The notes under the pieces were generated by a model that was not told the DNA's origin, did no database searches, and was given only the letters and a program-made list of their open reading frames with translations. 64,000 nt of DNA from Aselliscus stoliczkanus (taxonomy: Eukaryota; Chordata; Mammalia; Chiroptera; Hipposideridae). The stretch spans positions 85,458,501 through 85,522,500 of the forward strand of contig CM066734.1 of assembly GCA_033961575.1 (NCBI GenBank), given 5' to 3'. Shown one piece after another: positions 38,645 to 53,600 of this stretch; the first letter of the stretch is position 1; each line of letters starts with the position of its first letter. The position numbers and the translations under genes are program-made.

Positions 38645-41600
38645 ATGCACTTTTATGGGAGAGAAATCTCACAATATTAAATTACCAAATATATCAATCA
38701 CTAATCTCTTTAGTCCTCAATATCTGGCTTCCTCCCATAAGACTACTAGCTCCATGAGGGCAGGAATTTTGATCTATTTTATTCATTGCTGTCTTCTTCC
38801 CAGTGCTTAAAGCAGAGACTTGCTCATAGTAGGCTCTTATTCAATAAATACTTATTGAATACTGAATGGAAGAATTAAAGTATATTAATTTTTACATGTT
38901 CAAGATCCTGTAAGCATAGATTTTCCACTTGACTCTTCTCACTTGTAATTTTTCACGTGTACATTTTCAAGGATCAACACACTCCGCATAATTACCACAT
39001 AAAAAAATTCTACAGAATTCCTGCATGCTGTTGTTCCATTCCACAGCTAAGTTACTTTAGAATTTTAGTGTTAATGAATATTTCCGTTCTAAGCATCATT
39101 GGGCACACTGATCTTGTTCCCTCGGAGTCATTGCTATGGGATATTCCTTTAAAATTATAGTACCTGTAAAGAGCATAAACACTTTTATTGCTTTCATTAT
39201 TGAATGCTAGGACAGCATACTGAAATTTCTAGTTCACTTGGGATACAGCTCCTGATACGCTGAACTGTGAAAGTTGTTATTAAAGCAAATGAAGTTTTAC
39301 ATAATCTTATTCCCTCGGCTTCTGTTTCTGATAAAACTGCACAATAAGGTATGGTACAAGTATCTTTCAAAGTATTTACCTCAGGACCATATATAATTAG
39401 AAAGATCATTCCCTGGGAACAAGCTACTTGAAAAATGTTTCTGTGGCTGAACAAAATTTGACCAAATTTTCCTCCATAGAAATAAGCTTCCAAATGACCA
39501 ATGGACTTGGCAAACTCTGGTCTCGGACCATCTGTTTTTTATAAACAAAGTTTTACTGGAATATAGCTACACTAATTTATTTGCTTATTGTCCGTAACTG
39601 CTTTCCTGCTATAACTGCAGAGCTGAATAGCTGTGACAGAAGCCATATAGCCCACAAAGCCTAAAATATGTATTATCTGGTTCTTTATAGAGAAAGTCGG
39701 CCAACCAATCAACCACGCATAACACATGGTAACTAAATACCACAGAAGCCTTCCATTTTTTTTCCCACCACAGGCAGGATCTTTCTATTAATGTTACTTT
39801 GAAGGATACTGTAGTGTGAAAGAAGAGTAAAGCTCATTAAAATAGCTTTGAGATAAAATTAGGTAAGTTAATGATGCAATAAAGTGAGAATTAATATAGA
39901 ATATTCAGAAGTTAGGTGAACAACAAATTGGCAATTACAAAATAGTCATGGGGATGTAAAGTACAGCACAGGGAATATAGTCAATAATATGGTAATAACT
40001 ATGTATAATGCCAGGTGGGTACCGGACTAGTCGGGTGATCATTTTGTAAATTTATATAAATGTCTTAGCACTATGTTGTACACTGGAAACTAATATAATA
40101 TTGTATATCAAATATAAGTAAAAAAATTAATTAAAAATTTTAAAAAACAAAAAAACCAACCAAACAAAAGAAGTTAGGTAAATAACTATAGCAATGGTGA
40201 ATGAGTTCTAAATAATAAAACATCATCCAATAAAATTTTAATTGTATCTACCTTACCAGAGGAACTTTTGAAGATGATTAGTTTATGCACCTGATGAAAC
40301 AACATTGGAAATAAAATGTAGCCTGTAACATTCTAACTTGACTTGCTGGTATTAGCCGCACAAGGAACTGAAGATTTATTGTCAAATTGATCATCTGCTC
40401 ACTGATTCAAATTATGTCCTCTGATGTAAGACCTGTACTAATAGTCATTCATTCATACATTTGCTGTGTGAGCATAACGAAGAGTCCTCAGTTATATAAT
40501 GAGGGTGTGTGAGAGCTTTGAGGAGTAGGTGCTTCCTATAGCACACTTTGGAGGGTAAGAATTAAAGCTGAAGAGTGTGAGGAGCTCACCAGGCAAAGAA
40601 AACAAAGAGTTGGGATTCTAAGAATACAACACGTAAAATTAAGAGGGGTGAGCAATGAGCTGAAAAAGCAGACAGGAAACTCGTGAACCATTTTGAGAAG
40701 TTTAGAGTTCACCCTGCAGACAACGGGCAGTTATTGAAGGTTCTAGGCAAGAGAAAGACATGATAGATGATAGAAGAGAGTAAAGGGGGTCAAATATATG
40801 GTGATGGAAGGAGAACTGACTCTGGGTGGTGAGCACATATATAGAGGATGTATTATAGAATTGCACACTTGAAACCTGTGTAATTTTACTAACCATTGTC
40901 ACCCCAATAAACTTAATTTGAAAAACAGAGAAAGACATGATAATAGTTAGGGCCACTAGAGAGTTTATGGAAAACAGATTTCAGGACAGGACAAGATGCA
41001 GCAAGATGGGACCATCTAGGACCATTGCAACGGTACTAGAGTAGCAGGAGTAAGCTATATTCCATGGAAAGGTGATCAACTGTCCCACATATATTGAAGG
41101 ATCTAAAATCTAGAAGGGACCTAAAATAAGCATAGGGATTATATGGTTTAGGAGATGCAAATGTAATCATTAAAATGTTATTTGGGCAGTCCCTAGTCAG
41201 AAAAAAAGGACACTGGTTTAATATACATGGACTTGTCAATAATAATTGTAACAGGTTTTTAGGGTCCATTTAAACATTACACATGGACCTCCCCACCCTC
41301 CCCAAAAAAGGGGAGAAGAGCATCTGCACATCCTTGTCTCTCAGCCAATGAGTTCCCCACCCAGCCAACACCAGACTGCTTCGCAACTGTTCAATTGCCC
41401 TAACAAAGCTATAAAATAGGAGATAAGAAATGGATTCCATACCTAATATTCTCAGTTTACAAATCTGTGATGTCTAGAAGCTGCAGGGGTACCCATGAAG
41501 TAGAAACAAGGCTGAAACAGTCTGTGCATTTTATGTGTAATACATAAGAAACTGATTTTCTAAGAGCTGGATTTTTTAGAAAACTTCACGACACAGTATA

Positions 41601-44600
41601 TAATTTGGATAGTGTTTTTACAAAACTAAGGAGAGGCAAGCTTCCATGTAAACTAGACTTCTAACTACATGAACACAGCATCATCACCTTTCCCAGGACA
41701 GAAGCTGGCATTGTGTACTGCCAGTGCAGAAAGAGGGTTCTGATAGACACTGATGGATGGACAGATGCCCAGAATTATTCATTACAGCTCCTGGAAGAAT
41801 GCTTTCCAGTAAGAGACTAAGACAGGGGTGACAGGTAGAGGGGAAGGGTGCACAGGAGAGCCGAGGGCTCCTGTTCCTTTAAGGCTCCTAGCTCAGTTTT
41901 AATGAGTAATAGTGGATCCAGTGTGAACTCTAAAATGCTTAGGTGTACTTTGCACTTTATGACCTGAATTGCAGCTGCTCAGCAGATGGGTATTACCCAC
42001 ATTCTGATGTTTGCCATAAATAATAGACTTAGCAAGAAATGAGTTCCTCAATCTTACCATGCTAGTTGGCTGGATAGAAGAAACACTCTTTATTTGATTT
42101 CATAAAACTGTAATATGCATGCACATTGGACAATTATGATGGGTGGAGGTGAGTTATGTCCTGCATCTGTAGATTGAATAGATGTCAGATATCAGTTGTA
42201 ATAAGAGTTCTCTTTCTTGTTTTAGTAATGATTCATGGCATAATTAAGTGGATATCCGATCCCTTTCCTGGAAACCAAAAAATGCTGTCCTACTCTTCAC
42301 TGAGTGATTCTTACCATTTAATTAACTAAAGGCAAGCCAGAAATATCGTTGTATGCTGTAACCCAACATAATCTTCAAAGACTGCCGTACAACACAAAAT
42401 AAACTTCAGTAGAAAATATAACCCAACGTAGCCACCCAAGGCCATGGCTGTGCTTCCTGAGTGTGTTAATTCTGCCACTTGGAGACTTGCTGAAAAATGT
42501 TCAGGCTCCAAATCAGGCAGCCACTGAACTGCATTTTGACAGCAGCATTAGGAACAACATTCTGCTGTGTGTGTTGCCATGTTTAAGAGCAGGAACCTAA
42601 AACATTTGAAAGAGTTCCTTCAAAGAGATGAAAAATTAAGGCAGAATAAAACTGTGAACTTGCTCTCTATACATTTAGTCCTCTTCTGCCCCCCTCACTG
42701 ATTTTGTTCATAATGTTAAATTTTAGTAATATACTAACAATTTTGTTAGGTTTGAAAAACAATTTAAAACTTAATGTATGTTTTAATAAAATAACTATGA
42801 ATTAAACATGTAACAAATGGATCATTGCTGGGAATTAAGGTTGTGGTTCTTCATTTTGTGTTGTAGTTCTGTATACTTCCCAATTCTATATAATAAGTGC
42901 ATAATAGGTTCATAACGTTTTTATAATTGTACTCTCATAATAATATAATATACACCCCTGTATGTTCTGGAATAGGCGGAACCAGGAAATATGAGAAAGA
43001 GAATAAGCAGAGCCTTATCATTTGCCAAGAAAAACCATCCTTCCATATTCCTGAGGTCTGCAAGCAGTAACAGATTTCTCTTACCCCACTTTATCTTTCA
43101 TTACTGTCAACTTGAATCCTGGAATAAAAATTGCCGATTTCTGCAACCCCGAGGTGGCCACAGTCTTAGGTCATTATTGCCTTTGGCCTCATCCCCTGGC
43201 TCAAATGATGAGGAAAGAGTGACTTTCAACCTTTGCATGGAGACCTGCCCCAGCTAGCAAAGTAGGTTCTTCACATTTCCATTGCAAATGACGGGATTGA
43301 GTTCCACAGTTTGAAAACTGACAAGTTGGGAAGAGGAAGACTATCTTGATTGAAGTAAAAATGCAAATGCTAAATTATCAGGGCACTCCAGATTTGTCTA
43401 ACTCTTCCTGACTTCCTTTGAAGAGGCTACCCGTTTTGAAAAGGAAGGATTTCTAGCATTTCTAGCAACTCTGCCCAAGTATCATTAACTATTGCTGTTG
43501 ATGGGGATGGCAGCGCCTGTGATTTGTTTGTTTTCTTTCCAAGCCATTCTGTGCCAAGACTCCCTCTTTAATGTTGCCTACCAATAATAAAACGGATCTG
43601 AGAGTTTCATGAGATTCATTAGAAATCTAATCAATAAGGCAATATAAGCAGACCTGTCTCACCTCCACTGCATAGCTACCCTCTGGCTGCTTTAGGTTAT
43701 TGTAACATTCATGTTTTCTGGGTCATTCATCCTGTCAAGATTACCCCCTATAAAATGTGGCCCTGGAGTCATTAGTGGGTAGAACTCTCAGCTTTTCTCA
43801 GGTTTTCAATTCCTAGAACTCAGACAAGAGCAAAAGGATTAAAGATTAAAGAACAGTTTCACAATATTAAGAAGAAACATGCAGTGATGGATAGTCAGTA
43901 GATACAAAACAAAGAAAACACCCAAAATGGTTTCTTGATTATGAAAACACCACTGTTTAAGAGAGAGGCTTTAGCTACTCAGAACACCGTCACTAGATGT
44001 TGATAAAACATGGAAGAGAGGATAAAAAGGGAGGGGCAAAGGAGGACTGTATCTTTATTAAAGCGCTAGTGTTTCCGAAGAAAACAGGAATGTGTTCTCG
44101 ATCTGATACCCAATTTTTAAGAGAATCCCTTTACAAGGGTATATATCAGTATTTGATATTTTAACACACTAGCATGTTTTCCAACAACCTCAGATGAGGG
44201 AAGATGCTTATCTATTCCTCTTCTCTCTGTGGTCTGACTTCTAAAGACTTTTATGAAAAAGACTTTTTAAAAATTCACAACCTATTATTCCAGTTGGCGG
44301 CTGCAGTGAGCTGCTTCCATATCAGACCTTGGTTTCTGTTATCAGATGCATTTGACTTCCTAGGAGCAGACCAAGCAGCTAGTAAACCGGGAAGAAAGAA
44401 TGAGGGGAGTGCAGGCTTTATAATCTCCTTCTGTGGCCTGAAACCTAGAGAAGTATCGTCTCTGGTTCACAGCCCTAACACTATTTTCAAATCAGTACCG
44501 ATTTTTATATTTCTACTCAATCCAAAGTAGAGACTTGAAACTATGTCTACTTTGATAAAATAATCTGCTTCTTGTTGTAGCTGATTGTTTTGGAGAAGAG

Positions 44601-47600
44601 ATACACATTTAGTACCCAAGAAAATCATGTTTGAAAGCTACAGAAAAATCATGTGCCCCTGTAGGTGTGCACAGCATGAAATGCAGGGTACATATGCTTA
44701 TGTGAGATCAGTGGTTCAGGAGCGAGAATCAGAATTACCTGAAGGGCTTGTTGAAATACAGGTTAGAAGTGGCACCCCTATGGTTTCTGATTGAGTAAGG
44801 CTGGGGTGGGTCCTGAGAAATTTGCTATTCTAACATTCCCAGAAAATTCTGATGCTGCTAGTCCAGGGGCCACACTTTGAAATCCATTCTGTTAGATCTT
44901 AGGGTACTGAGAATCAATGTGATATTATTCTCTTAGGGAAAGGAAACTTTCTACTGCCAGATTGCAGGTTGAAATAGGTGGTCATTCCAATTAAAACTCT
45001 AATGTTACGCTGAACTGGCTTACTAAAACTTCTACTCCACCCCCTCTATTACCGAACTCAAGGGCCAAAGAACACTCACTGTTCCTTCAGACATTCCTGG
45101 GGAGAGGCTTGTTCTACCTTCCTACTGCTGCTGTGAAAAATTACTACAAACTTAGTGGCTTTAAACACCACAAATCTATTAGTTTACAGTTCTTTGGGTC
45201 AGCAGGTAGGTCTCACTGGCCATAATCAAGTTCAGCAGGGCTGATTTCTTCTGAAGTTTCTAGGGGAGAATACGCTTTCTGGCTTTCTCCTGTTCCCAGA
45301 GCCTACCCACATTCCTTGGCTTCTGGCTCCCTTGTCCATCTTCAAAGCCAGCCATGGCCATTGAGTCATTCTCACCAGTAAAACTCTGATACTAACTCTT
45401 CTCAAATAGCTCCCCTCCCACATTTGAGACCCTTAGGGAATACAGCGGTTCCATCTGGATAATTTCCCTATTTCAAATCTCAGCTAATTAGCAATTTTAG
45501 TTACATTTGTAACCTTATTTCCCTTTTGCCACATAATGTAAAATGTTCACAGGTTCAGGGAATGAGGATGTAGACAGCTTTGGGAGGCCATTATTCTGCC
45601 TATCATGGGATTTAAGAATATTCTTCTATCTAAATATTGTCCAAACACCTGGGAGATGTCCTGTTAGAAATCAGAATCTGAGCAAGATCCCCAGGTCCCA
45701 ATTAAGTTCTTTGAGGTTGGTTACTCCTGCACTTATTTATAACCACAATTTATTGAGGAATTACTATGTAACAGACAGTATGAGATGCTGGGGGTACTGC
45801 AATATATACAAGCAACGAGGCCCTGATGTAATAGGACTTACTTTCTGGAGTAAGAAGACAGGAAAAAACAAAAGAGCCAATAAAGAAATATATTAATTTT
45901 TACATAGGGATTATTTTACATGAGGACAATAAAACAGGATCACGTGATGCAGGGCACTGAGAACGTTTTAGAAAGGGTGATCAGGAGGCCTGAAATATTA
46001 AACTGAGGCCTAAATGATGGGAAGGAGAGCCATGTGAAAATTCAAGGAGAGCCATCCAGGCAAGAGATGCAAGTGCCACATCCTGTACGCAAGACTGAGC
46101 CTGCCACATTTGAAGGAGAGAAACAAAAGGAAGGAGTGCTTCAAGATGAGATTGTAAAGTTCCTCCAGGCCAGCTCACATTGGGCCTTAGAGACTCCGTA
46201 TGGTAAGGATTCTGCAACAGGAACTTTTGAAGGATTCAAGCAAGATGCTGGGACTTACATTATGAAGACAACTTCTGGCTGCTGGGGGAGCATAGACTGT
46301 AGGTAAAGGGATTGGAAGCAGGTAGCCTAGTTACAAGACTTCTGCTGTTGTCCAAGAGAAATGGTGGCTTGGACTAGATGGTGAAAATGGCTGAATTTCG
46401 GAGGTGGAGCTGATTAGATTTGCTGTGGGACTGCATAAAGCAATGAAGGGAAGATGGAGCAATGAGGCTGGTATCTCACTTAGACTGGGGTCTTGCTTCT
46501 CATTCTTCTTCATGAGTTAACCTTTCATTTCAGATTTTTCTAATACATGCCTTATAGCTTTTGTTGTTGTTTTTTCAGCCAGTTGAAGAGTAAACACAGT
46601 TGTGGCATGCAACGCCAGTCATTATTGGAACAGATGCAGGCTGGTTGTAAGCTAACATCCTTTGTGTATGAATGGCTGGGGGCTTTTGTGCTTGTTCAGG
46701 ATGACTGCTTTGGCTTCACAGTCTGAGGCCCTTTGTTCCTATGGGATGGGGAAATGATCTGTCTATTCTGTTAATGAAGTCTTTCCGTTATTTTACTGAT
46801 ATGCCTTTCAGCCTCTTGGACCATTGGGGTTGTCACTGGAGTGTCTGAAACACAACAGGTGGTCTGTGCTCCTCAGGGCCATCCATCAGGGAGCTTTCCT
46901 GACACACAGGCCCTTCCCCGGCTCTTCTGCAATGTCGCTACAACTTACCACGGCTTTTCCTTACATTTGAAAAATATACATTGAGCAGCCTCCTTGTTCC
47001 TCTTAGGGACTTCCTCCATCTATTCTCTGCACTCTGTATAGTACACAGAACATATCACCTGCTTTGCTTAATGTCCTTAAATCTTTTCCCATGGCTCTTG
47101 GGATAAAACTCCTACTCCTTGTCACCGGAGGGAAAGTCCAGCTGGGCCTCTCTTCCTCTTTCACTTCCTTTCAAGAGATGCTTTTCCCTGTGTCCTGTGC
47201 CTCGGCCACATGGGTGACCTTTCACTTGCTGGAATTCTGTGCTCCTTCTGGCCATGAGGATTGTGGGCAGGCTCCCAGTGAGAGGAATGCTCTCCCACTC
47301 CCACCTTAAACTTGTTACCTCCCTCTTGGTTCAGATCTCTGAACCCCTGTGCTTAGGCTAGATCCTCCTTCTCTACTAAAACTCGGTCACTTTCCTTCTG
47401 AACACTTATTTTAGTTTGTTATCAGGCCTTTAGACCTGTGGTTCTCAAAGTGGGGTTCCCAGGCCAGTAGTGTCTACTGCAAATGCTCACTCCTCCCTAG
47501 GCCTCCTGACCAGAAACTCGGGGAAGGAGGGTCCTGCAAGCTTTAGTTTAACAAGCTCTGCAGGTGATTGATGTGAAGGTTCAAGTTGGACGTCTGCAGC

Positions 47601-50600
47601 TTGAGGCTGCTCTTGTATATTTTGGTTCAAAAATTCCACACCACAGCTTCTAGTACAGCCCCTGGTGCATAGTATACTCTCAGGAATTCTTTGTTTAGGG
47701 AGTAGAATATAGAAAATTAAATCCTGACCTATTTTTAGAGGGGGAAAAAAAAATCTTTCACCAGTGTAGCTAACATACCCAGATAGTCAAATAAACTCCA
47801 TAAGTTAATATATTTCTAGAGTATCTGAATTTTGATTTAATCAGACTTTCTATTGAAATATGTCTAGTGGATCTTGGGCAGCTAGTATTGGTTTTTTTAA
47901 CAGGCTGAAATGATAAAATAGGTAAATGTGGAGTAAATACATTGGGAATAAAGTCATTGATATGCTTAATGACCGTTGGCAATATGTACTCATTGAAAAA
48001 TATCTGATATAAAGAAAGATTAATAAATGATCTTTTTTCACATAGCTAGGGGGTAAATTATTGACCTTTTTGTGACCTAGAAATAGGTGTGATATCCAGT
48101 TTCTCATAAGGAAAATTTATTTTCACTGTCATCAAACATGAATAATGCAAATTTTAAAATAAGTTTTGAAAAACAATCCCCACATCGAAAAAGCTTCTCA
48201 TTCTTAAGAAAGATGCCCCTAGACATGCCTCAAACATTTTACCGCCAGCTTAGTTTAGAAATCTGACTCATAAAAATATGTCAGAGAGGGTTCCTTTATC
48301 CTTTGTTAAAGATGGAGTCCAGCAGCCTTTGGGAGAGCTGTGCCCTCTGTAGACCTTCCTGCAGGGCACGCTGGGGCATGCAGTGTTCGCTCCAGTTCCT
48401 TTGCTCAAGAGAAGACTCTGGCCATGAACCTGGGCAAACATTGCCCTCTGGCTCTACCGGCCAGGTAGGGGCAGCCTCTGAACACTGGCTCTTTGTGCTG
48501 CTCAGAGGTGCAGGTGCTGGTTCCTTTGTCTCAGCAAAGGGTGCTGGCCAACACCCTTGGAAAAGAAACTGTTTGGAATAATGCACTCTCTGCTAAAATG
48601 TATTACCTCATGCTAATTAAACTTATTTACTGAGGACAGGAATGCACACATGCCTTGTGGGCTGCTTTTAGAAGAGTTGTAGCCTGCAAGGGTTTGCATT
48701 CAGTCCCTAAGTAGGTGAAAAAGTCTAACAGTTTCTGAGAGTGAAATCTGATCCGCATTCGAAAACTGGATTTGAACTTTTTTCAAGCACAAAGTTGGCA
48801 TTTACTCACCTCTCAAGTGCCCTGGTTTTAGGACCTGAAATGAAAGCAACTATATAGAACCATTTAAAAAAACCCAAAACTCAGCTCATTTAGAATATTT
48901 ACTGTGTAAAGCAATAGAGTAGTGATGACCCCAGGCAATGAAACAGCAAGTGGAACCTTAGTCATTTGAGCGTGAAGCTAATTTATACCAATGCCCTTCA
49001 CCCAAGGACATTTTTAAACTCAAGGAATTCTCATCTACTACTAAGATGCACATGTTATATTGATTGTTGTGCTTAATATTAAGATCTCTTATTTTATTAT
49101 TTATATGTAGTTCTCATAATACTTGCTGAAACCAAAATTTCCACTAAGCAGATTCTATTTTCCTATTAATTTCTTTTATTTTTGTGTATATCTTTGCAGA
49201 AAAACAAAAATTCCTTAATAAGTTGATAACTCTGTCTTGTTCACTAGAACAATGCCTAGTGCAGAAAACCTACTTAAGTGAATAAATGAATGGAAGTGTT
49301 TGCCAGATTTGTGACATGTTGGATATTATCATAGGTGTTCAATGGTACTATTACAATTTCTGGCCACTATTTTGTAAAAATTGCCCTAGGCTCCAGGAAT
49401 TTTGTTTATTTCAGGTGGTCAGAAGTACTCAAACTTTAATCCATTCCTCCTCTGAGCAGTGGTTCTTAGGGGTCAGTATGCATCAGAATCACCTAATTAA
49501 TTCTGTGATGGAGCCCAGAATTTGCATTTTTAACAAGCACCTGACTGGGAGACAGGTGGCCCATGGATCATGTTTTAAGGAATGCTATCATCAAGTCAGG
49601 TGTTTGTTTAAATGCTACAATATTTTACTTTACCATCTGGAGTTCCAATTAATTAGGTCCTGAAAGGGGCTCTGGGTTATAGAATATAAACTATAAGTCC
49701 TCAATTCAGTCAATTAAAAATATGACACAAAATAAGGGTCACTAGAATCACACATCCTTCTTTGGAAATATCTTCCCAGAAATATGTGGTTTCATTGTGA
49801 CATATTTTACTTCAGGCCAATTATAAAATGGGAAGGCACATAGGTTATCAAATTTGGTTAGTTTTCTTTCTCCTCTTATATTACTGATTATTAGAAAGTA
49901 TTTATGAAAACTATTTTCAGAGGTAAAAAACATATTATAGGGTGCTGACTTTAAGGCTATTTTGTAGGAAAGTGATTAATACATTCTGGCTGAGAACTGT
50001 GGCTATGCTATTCAAACTAATTATTCATGTATTACTTTCATGATTTTGGCCAACTCAAATATCATCTGTTGTCAATATTTTTCTAATTGGCTACTTTTCT
50101 AGAAAGTTTTTTTCATGAGTGCAATAATGTTTGTAAAATCAAAGATTTCATGTGCTAGTTATATTTTCCTAATATTTTCCGTAAGTGTCCAAATAAAAAA
50201 CAATTGTCTATGTTTCATGTAAAATTATCTCATGTACCAAAGTCATCCAGGTATCCCACCTTGGGAAATAGGATGCAAAAGATGCTTAGGTCTTACCCTC
50301 AAAGGTTTTACATTCAACCTCAGGAAATCAAGCATCTGTTATAAGATGATAAAGACAAGCCCTGAGACTTCAGCTATTGGCCAGAGGGAAAACTCATCAA
50401 ACATCATTAGAAAACTAATTTGTAGCAATAACATTAGTCTTATTTGTACTCTTGATCCAGTAATTCTACTTCTATGAACTAGTGTTTGTGTATTCAAAAA
50501 ATTGGAGCCATCTTGAAGGTCAAAATTAAAGGAATGATTATATTTTGACATTTCTACATCATTGAATGCTACAATGTCATTAAAATTATCTTTAGAAAGA

Positions 50601-53600
50601 TTTTTTAATGGTAAGTGAAAATATTTGTAATATAATGCCAGGTGTGTAAAACAAAATACAGTATAATCTGAAATATGGAAAATAGAATCCTTAGAAGATG
50701 AGGAATATGACAAAATTAGAGTATATCTTTTTTTCTCAGAGGTGAGATTATGGAAAAATCTTTATTCTTTCAATCTACATGTTTCCATATTTTATCAGTT
50801 TTTACCATTATATAAAATATAAATATAAAATTTAATTTACTTCCTTTCCTTATGACATTTGTCTTGAGGTTTAGTCAGGGAAGAGAGGTCCCACTTCATG
50901 TCTGTGTCAGGGTTTGCAGACAGGGGACTGTGAATTGAGGTTACCTCGTGCCTGTGAGGAGTATATTTTAATCTGATCATGAGAATGAGTCTAAAGGTGT
51001 AAGTGAGAAACATCCTTGCTTCCTCCAGAATCCAGGAGGCAGAACTGTTGTGTCACAGCTGAAGTAGACTAAGGGACAATGATTGTATCCTGTGGAGATA
51101 CCTCTCTTCCTTCTATAATTTTCTGTGGGAGGAGGCAAATGTGGTAGAGGGACCTCCTTGGGGCTAACCTGGGGCTCTTACTCCATTCTTCATCTTTTGT
51201 CAAACTCTTGGGAGTCTCTTACCTTTTATTCACAATCTCTTCCCATCTTCCCCATCATCTATCTACCTTGAAACTCCTTAGCCTCCTGCTACTCTTGCAG
51301 ATTGCTGACATCCTTTTCTCATTTGTTCCTTCATCTTTTTCTCTTCTCACACTGTCATCTTTTAGGTACTCTCAACAATGCCTATCCTGTTACCATGTCC
51401 ATATGTTACCCATCTCTAAGACCTTTCTGTCCCTCTTACCTTTTGTTTTATATGAACACTACCTTCTCTAACTTTCATTGTCAGTCATCTGTACTTAATA
51501 TATATTTTTAATTTTTATTAAATTTATTGAGATGACATTGGTTAGTGAAATTATATAGGTTTCAAGTGTGCAATTCTATATCACTTATATATTGCTTTGT
51601 GTGTTCACCACCCAGAGTCAGTTCTCCTTCCATCGCCATATATTTGATGTACTTAATATTTAAAAAATAAAATTCTCAGTTTTTCATTTCGGTGTCCCAT
51701 CTCCTTGACTTTCCTCTTCTCCTTGTATCTCCATCAATGCTTCAGTTACTTTGACAACCTGAAGTGGTGTCATTTATTTATATAGATAATATTCCTGTCT
51801 GTTCAGTCTCCACAGTTATTCTGCCCACTTTTCACCCAACATACTTCTGCCTTGCCTTATTGTTTCTGATTTTTCCTACTTCATTTCACTCTTTTATAAC
51901 CTTGGATCTTGACTCTTCTCTATTTACACTTATTTCCTTTGTGATCTTATTCAATTTCAAATATAACATATTCAGGACCAAACTTCTGATCTTTCACCCC
52001 AAACCTATTCCTTGTAGTCTTTATAACATCAGAAAATTTTAACTCCATTCTAGATCACAACCCTCGGAATCACCCTGGATTACTCTCTCTCCCTCACACC
52101 CCACATCTAAGCCTTCAGGAGATCCTATTGTCTCTTCCTTCAAAATATATCCAGAATCTGACCATTTTTTTCTTCCTCCACTGCTGCCACCTTGGTCCAA
52201 GGCACTCTGATCTCTACCCTCGACTATCAGCTCCTCAATAGTTTCTCTGATTCCACTCTTGTCTCCTCTTCAGTCTGCTCTTAACAGCCAGACTGATCCA
52301 ATTAGTCATGTATACAATATTCTTCAACGGCTTCTCATCACCTAAGTGGGAAAGACGAAGTCTCACAGTTGCCTATGGGACCCTTCATGTTCTGGCCCAT
52401 ATGTCTCTGACCTCACCTTCTCCTACTGTCCTTCCTACTTCACTTCCCCACACTGGCTTCCTCCACCCTTATAGGCTTGCACCTGCCTCAGGGCTGTAAA
52501 CTTGCTGACACCTTTGCCTGGAGCCTTCCTGCAGATACCAGTTTACCATAAAGCTCTGAGGACTTCCCTGGCTCTCTTATATGAAATCATAACCTTCCTG
52601 CTCTCCACCCCCAGTACTCATTACTCCTTTCCTGCTTTATTTTTATTCTTCATACCTTTCAGCATCTGATGGTGTATATTGTAAGTCATTTATCTTACAT
52701 ATTGACTATAAAGTAGTCCCCCCTTATCTGCAGGAGATATGTTCCAAAATCCCGGTGGATGCTTGAAACTGTGGATAGTACTGAACCGTATATATGCTAT
52801 GGTTTTCCCACGTACATATGAACCAATGATAAATTTTAATTGATAAATTAGGCAATTTCATGGATAGAAGATTTGTTCTTACCACAGATCTTAGCAACCT
52901 TAACATAAAAAAAAATATTTTCTTTCCTTATTAAGTTGAGAAATTTCACCTTTACACTTAAAGGAAGCACTTACAGCTTCTATTTGGCATATTTGAATTG
53001 CCAACATTAGCACTCTAGCTCTTTGGGCGTCATTGTTAAGTAAAATAAGGGTTACTTAAACACAGGCACCGTAATACCATGACTGTCTATCTAGTAACCA
53101 AGTCAACTACTAAGTGACTAATGGGTAGGGAACCTATACAGTGTGGAGATGCTGGACAAAGGGGTAATTCATGTCTCAGGTGGGGTGGAGTGAGATGATG
53201 AGATTTCATCACACTACTTAGAATGACATACAATTTAAAACTTATGAATTATTCATTCTGGGAAGTTCCCATTTAATAGTTTCAGACTGCAGTTGACTGC
53301 AGGTAACGGAAACCGTGGAAAGTGAAACTTTGGATAAGGGGGGACTACTGTATTCCCGTATTAGGAGGCAACCCCATGAGGGTAGCGGTCTTGTTTGGTT
53401 CATTGCTGAATGCTCACGACCCAGAAGAGTAACTGTCCACAGGGAGCAGTTAATAAGTATTTGAGTAATGAATAAATGAATCCACTATCTTTTATTTTAT
53501 ATCTTCTCCCCACCTCTTATACGTCACACTCCCCTCCAGCTGTGGCTTTAATTCCATTTTTGACCGTATTTGTTCCTTCTTCTTTCCTATTACCCAATCC

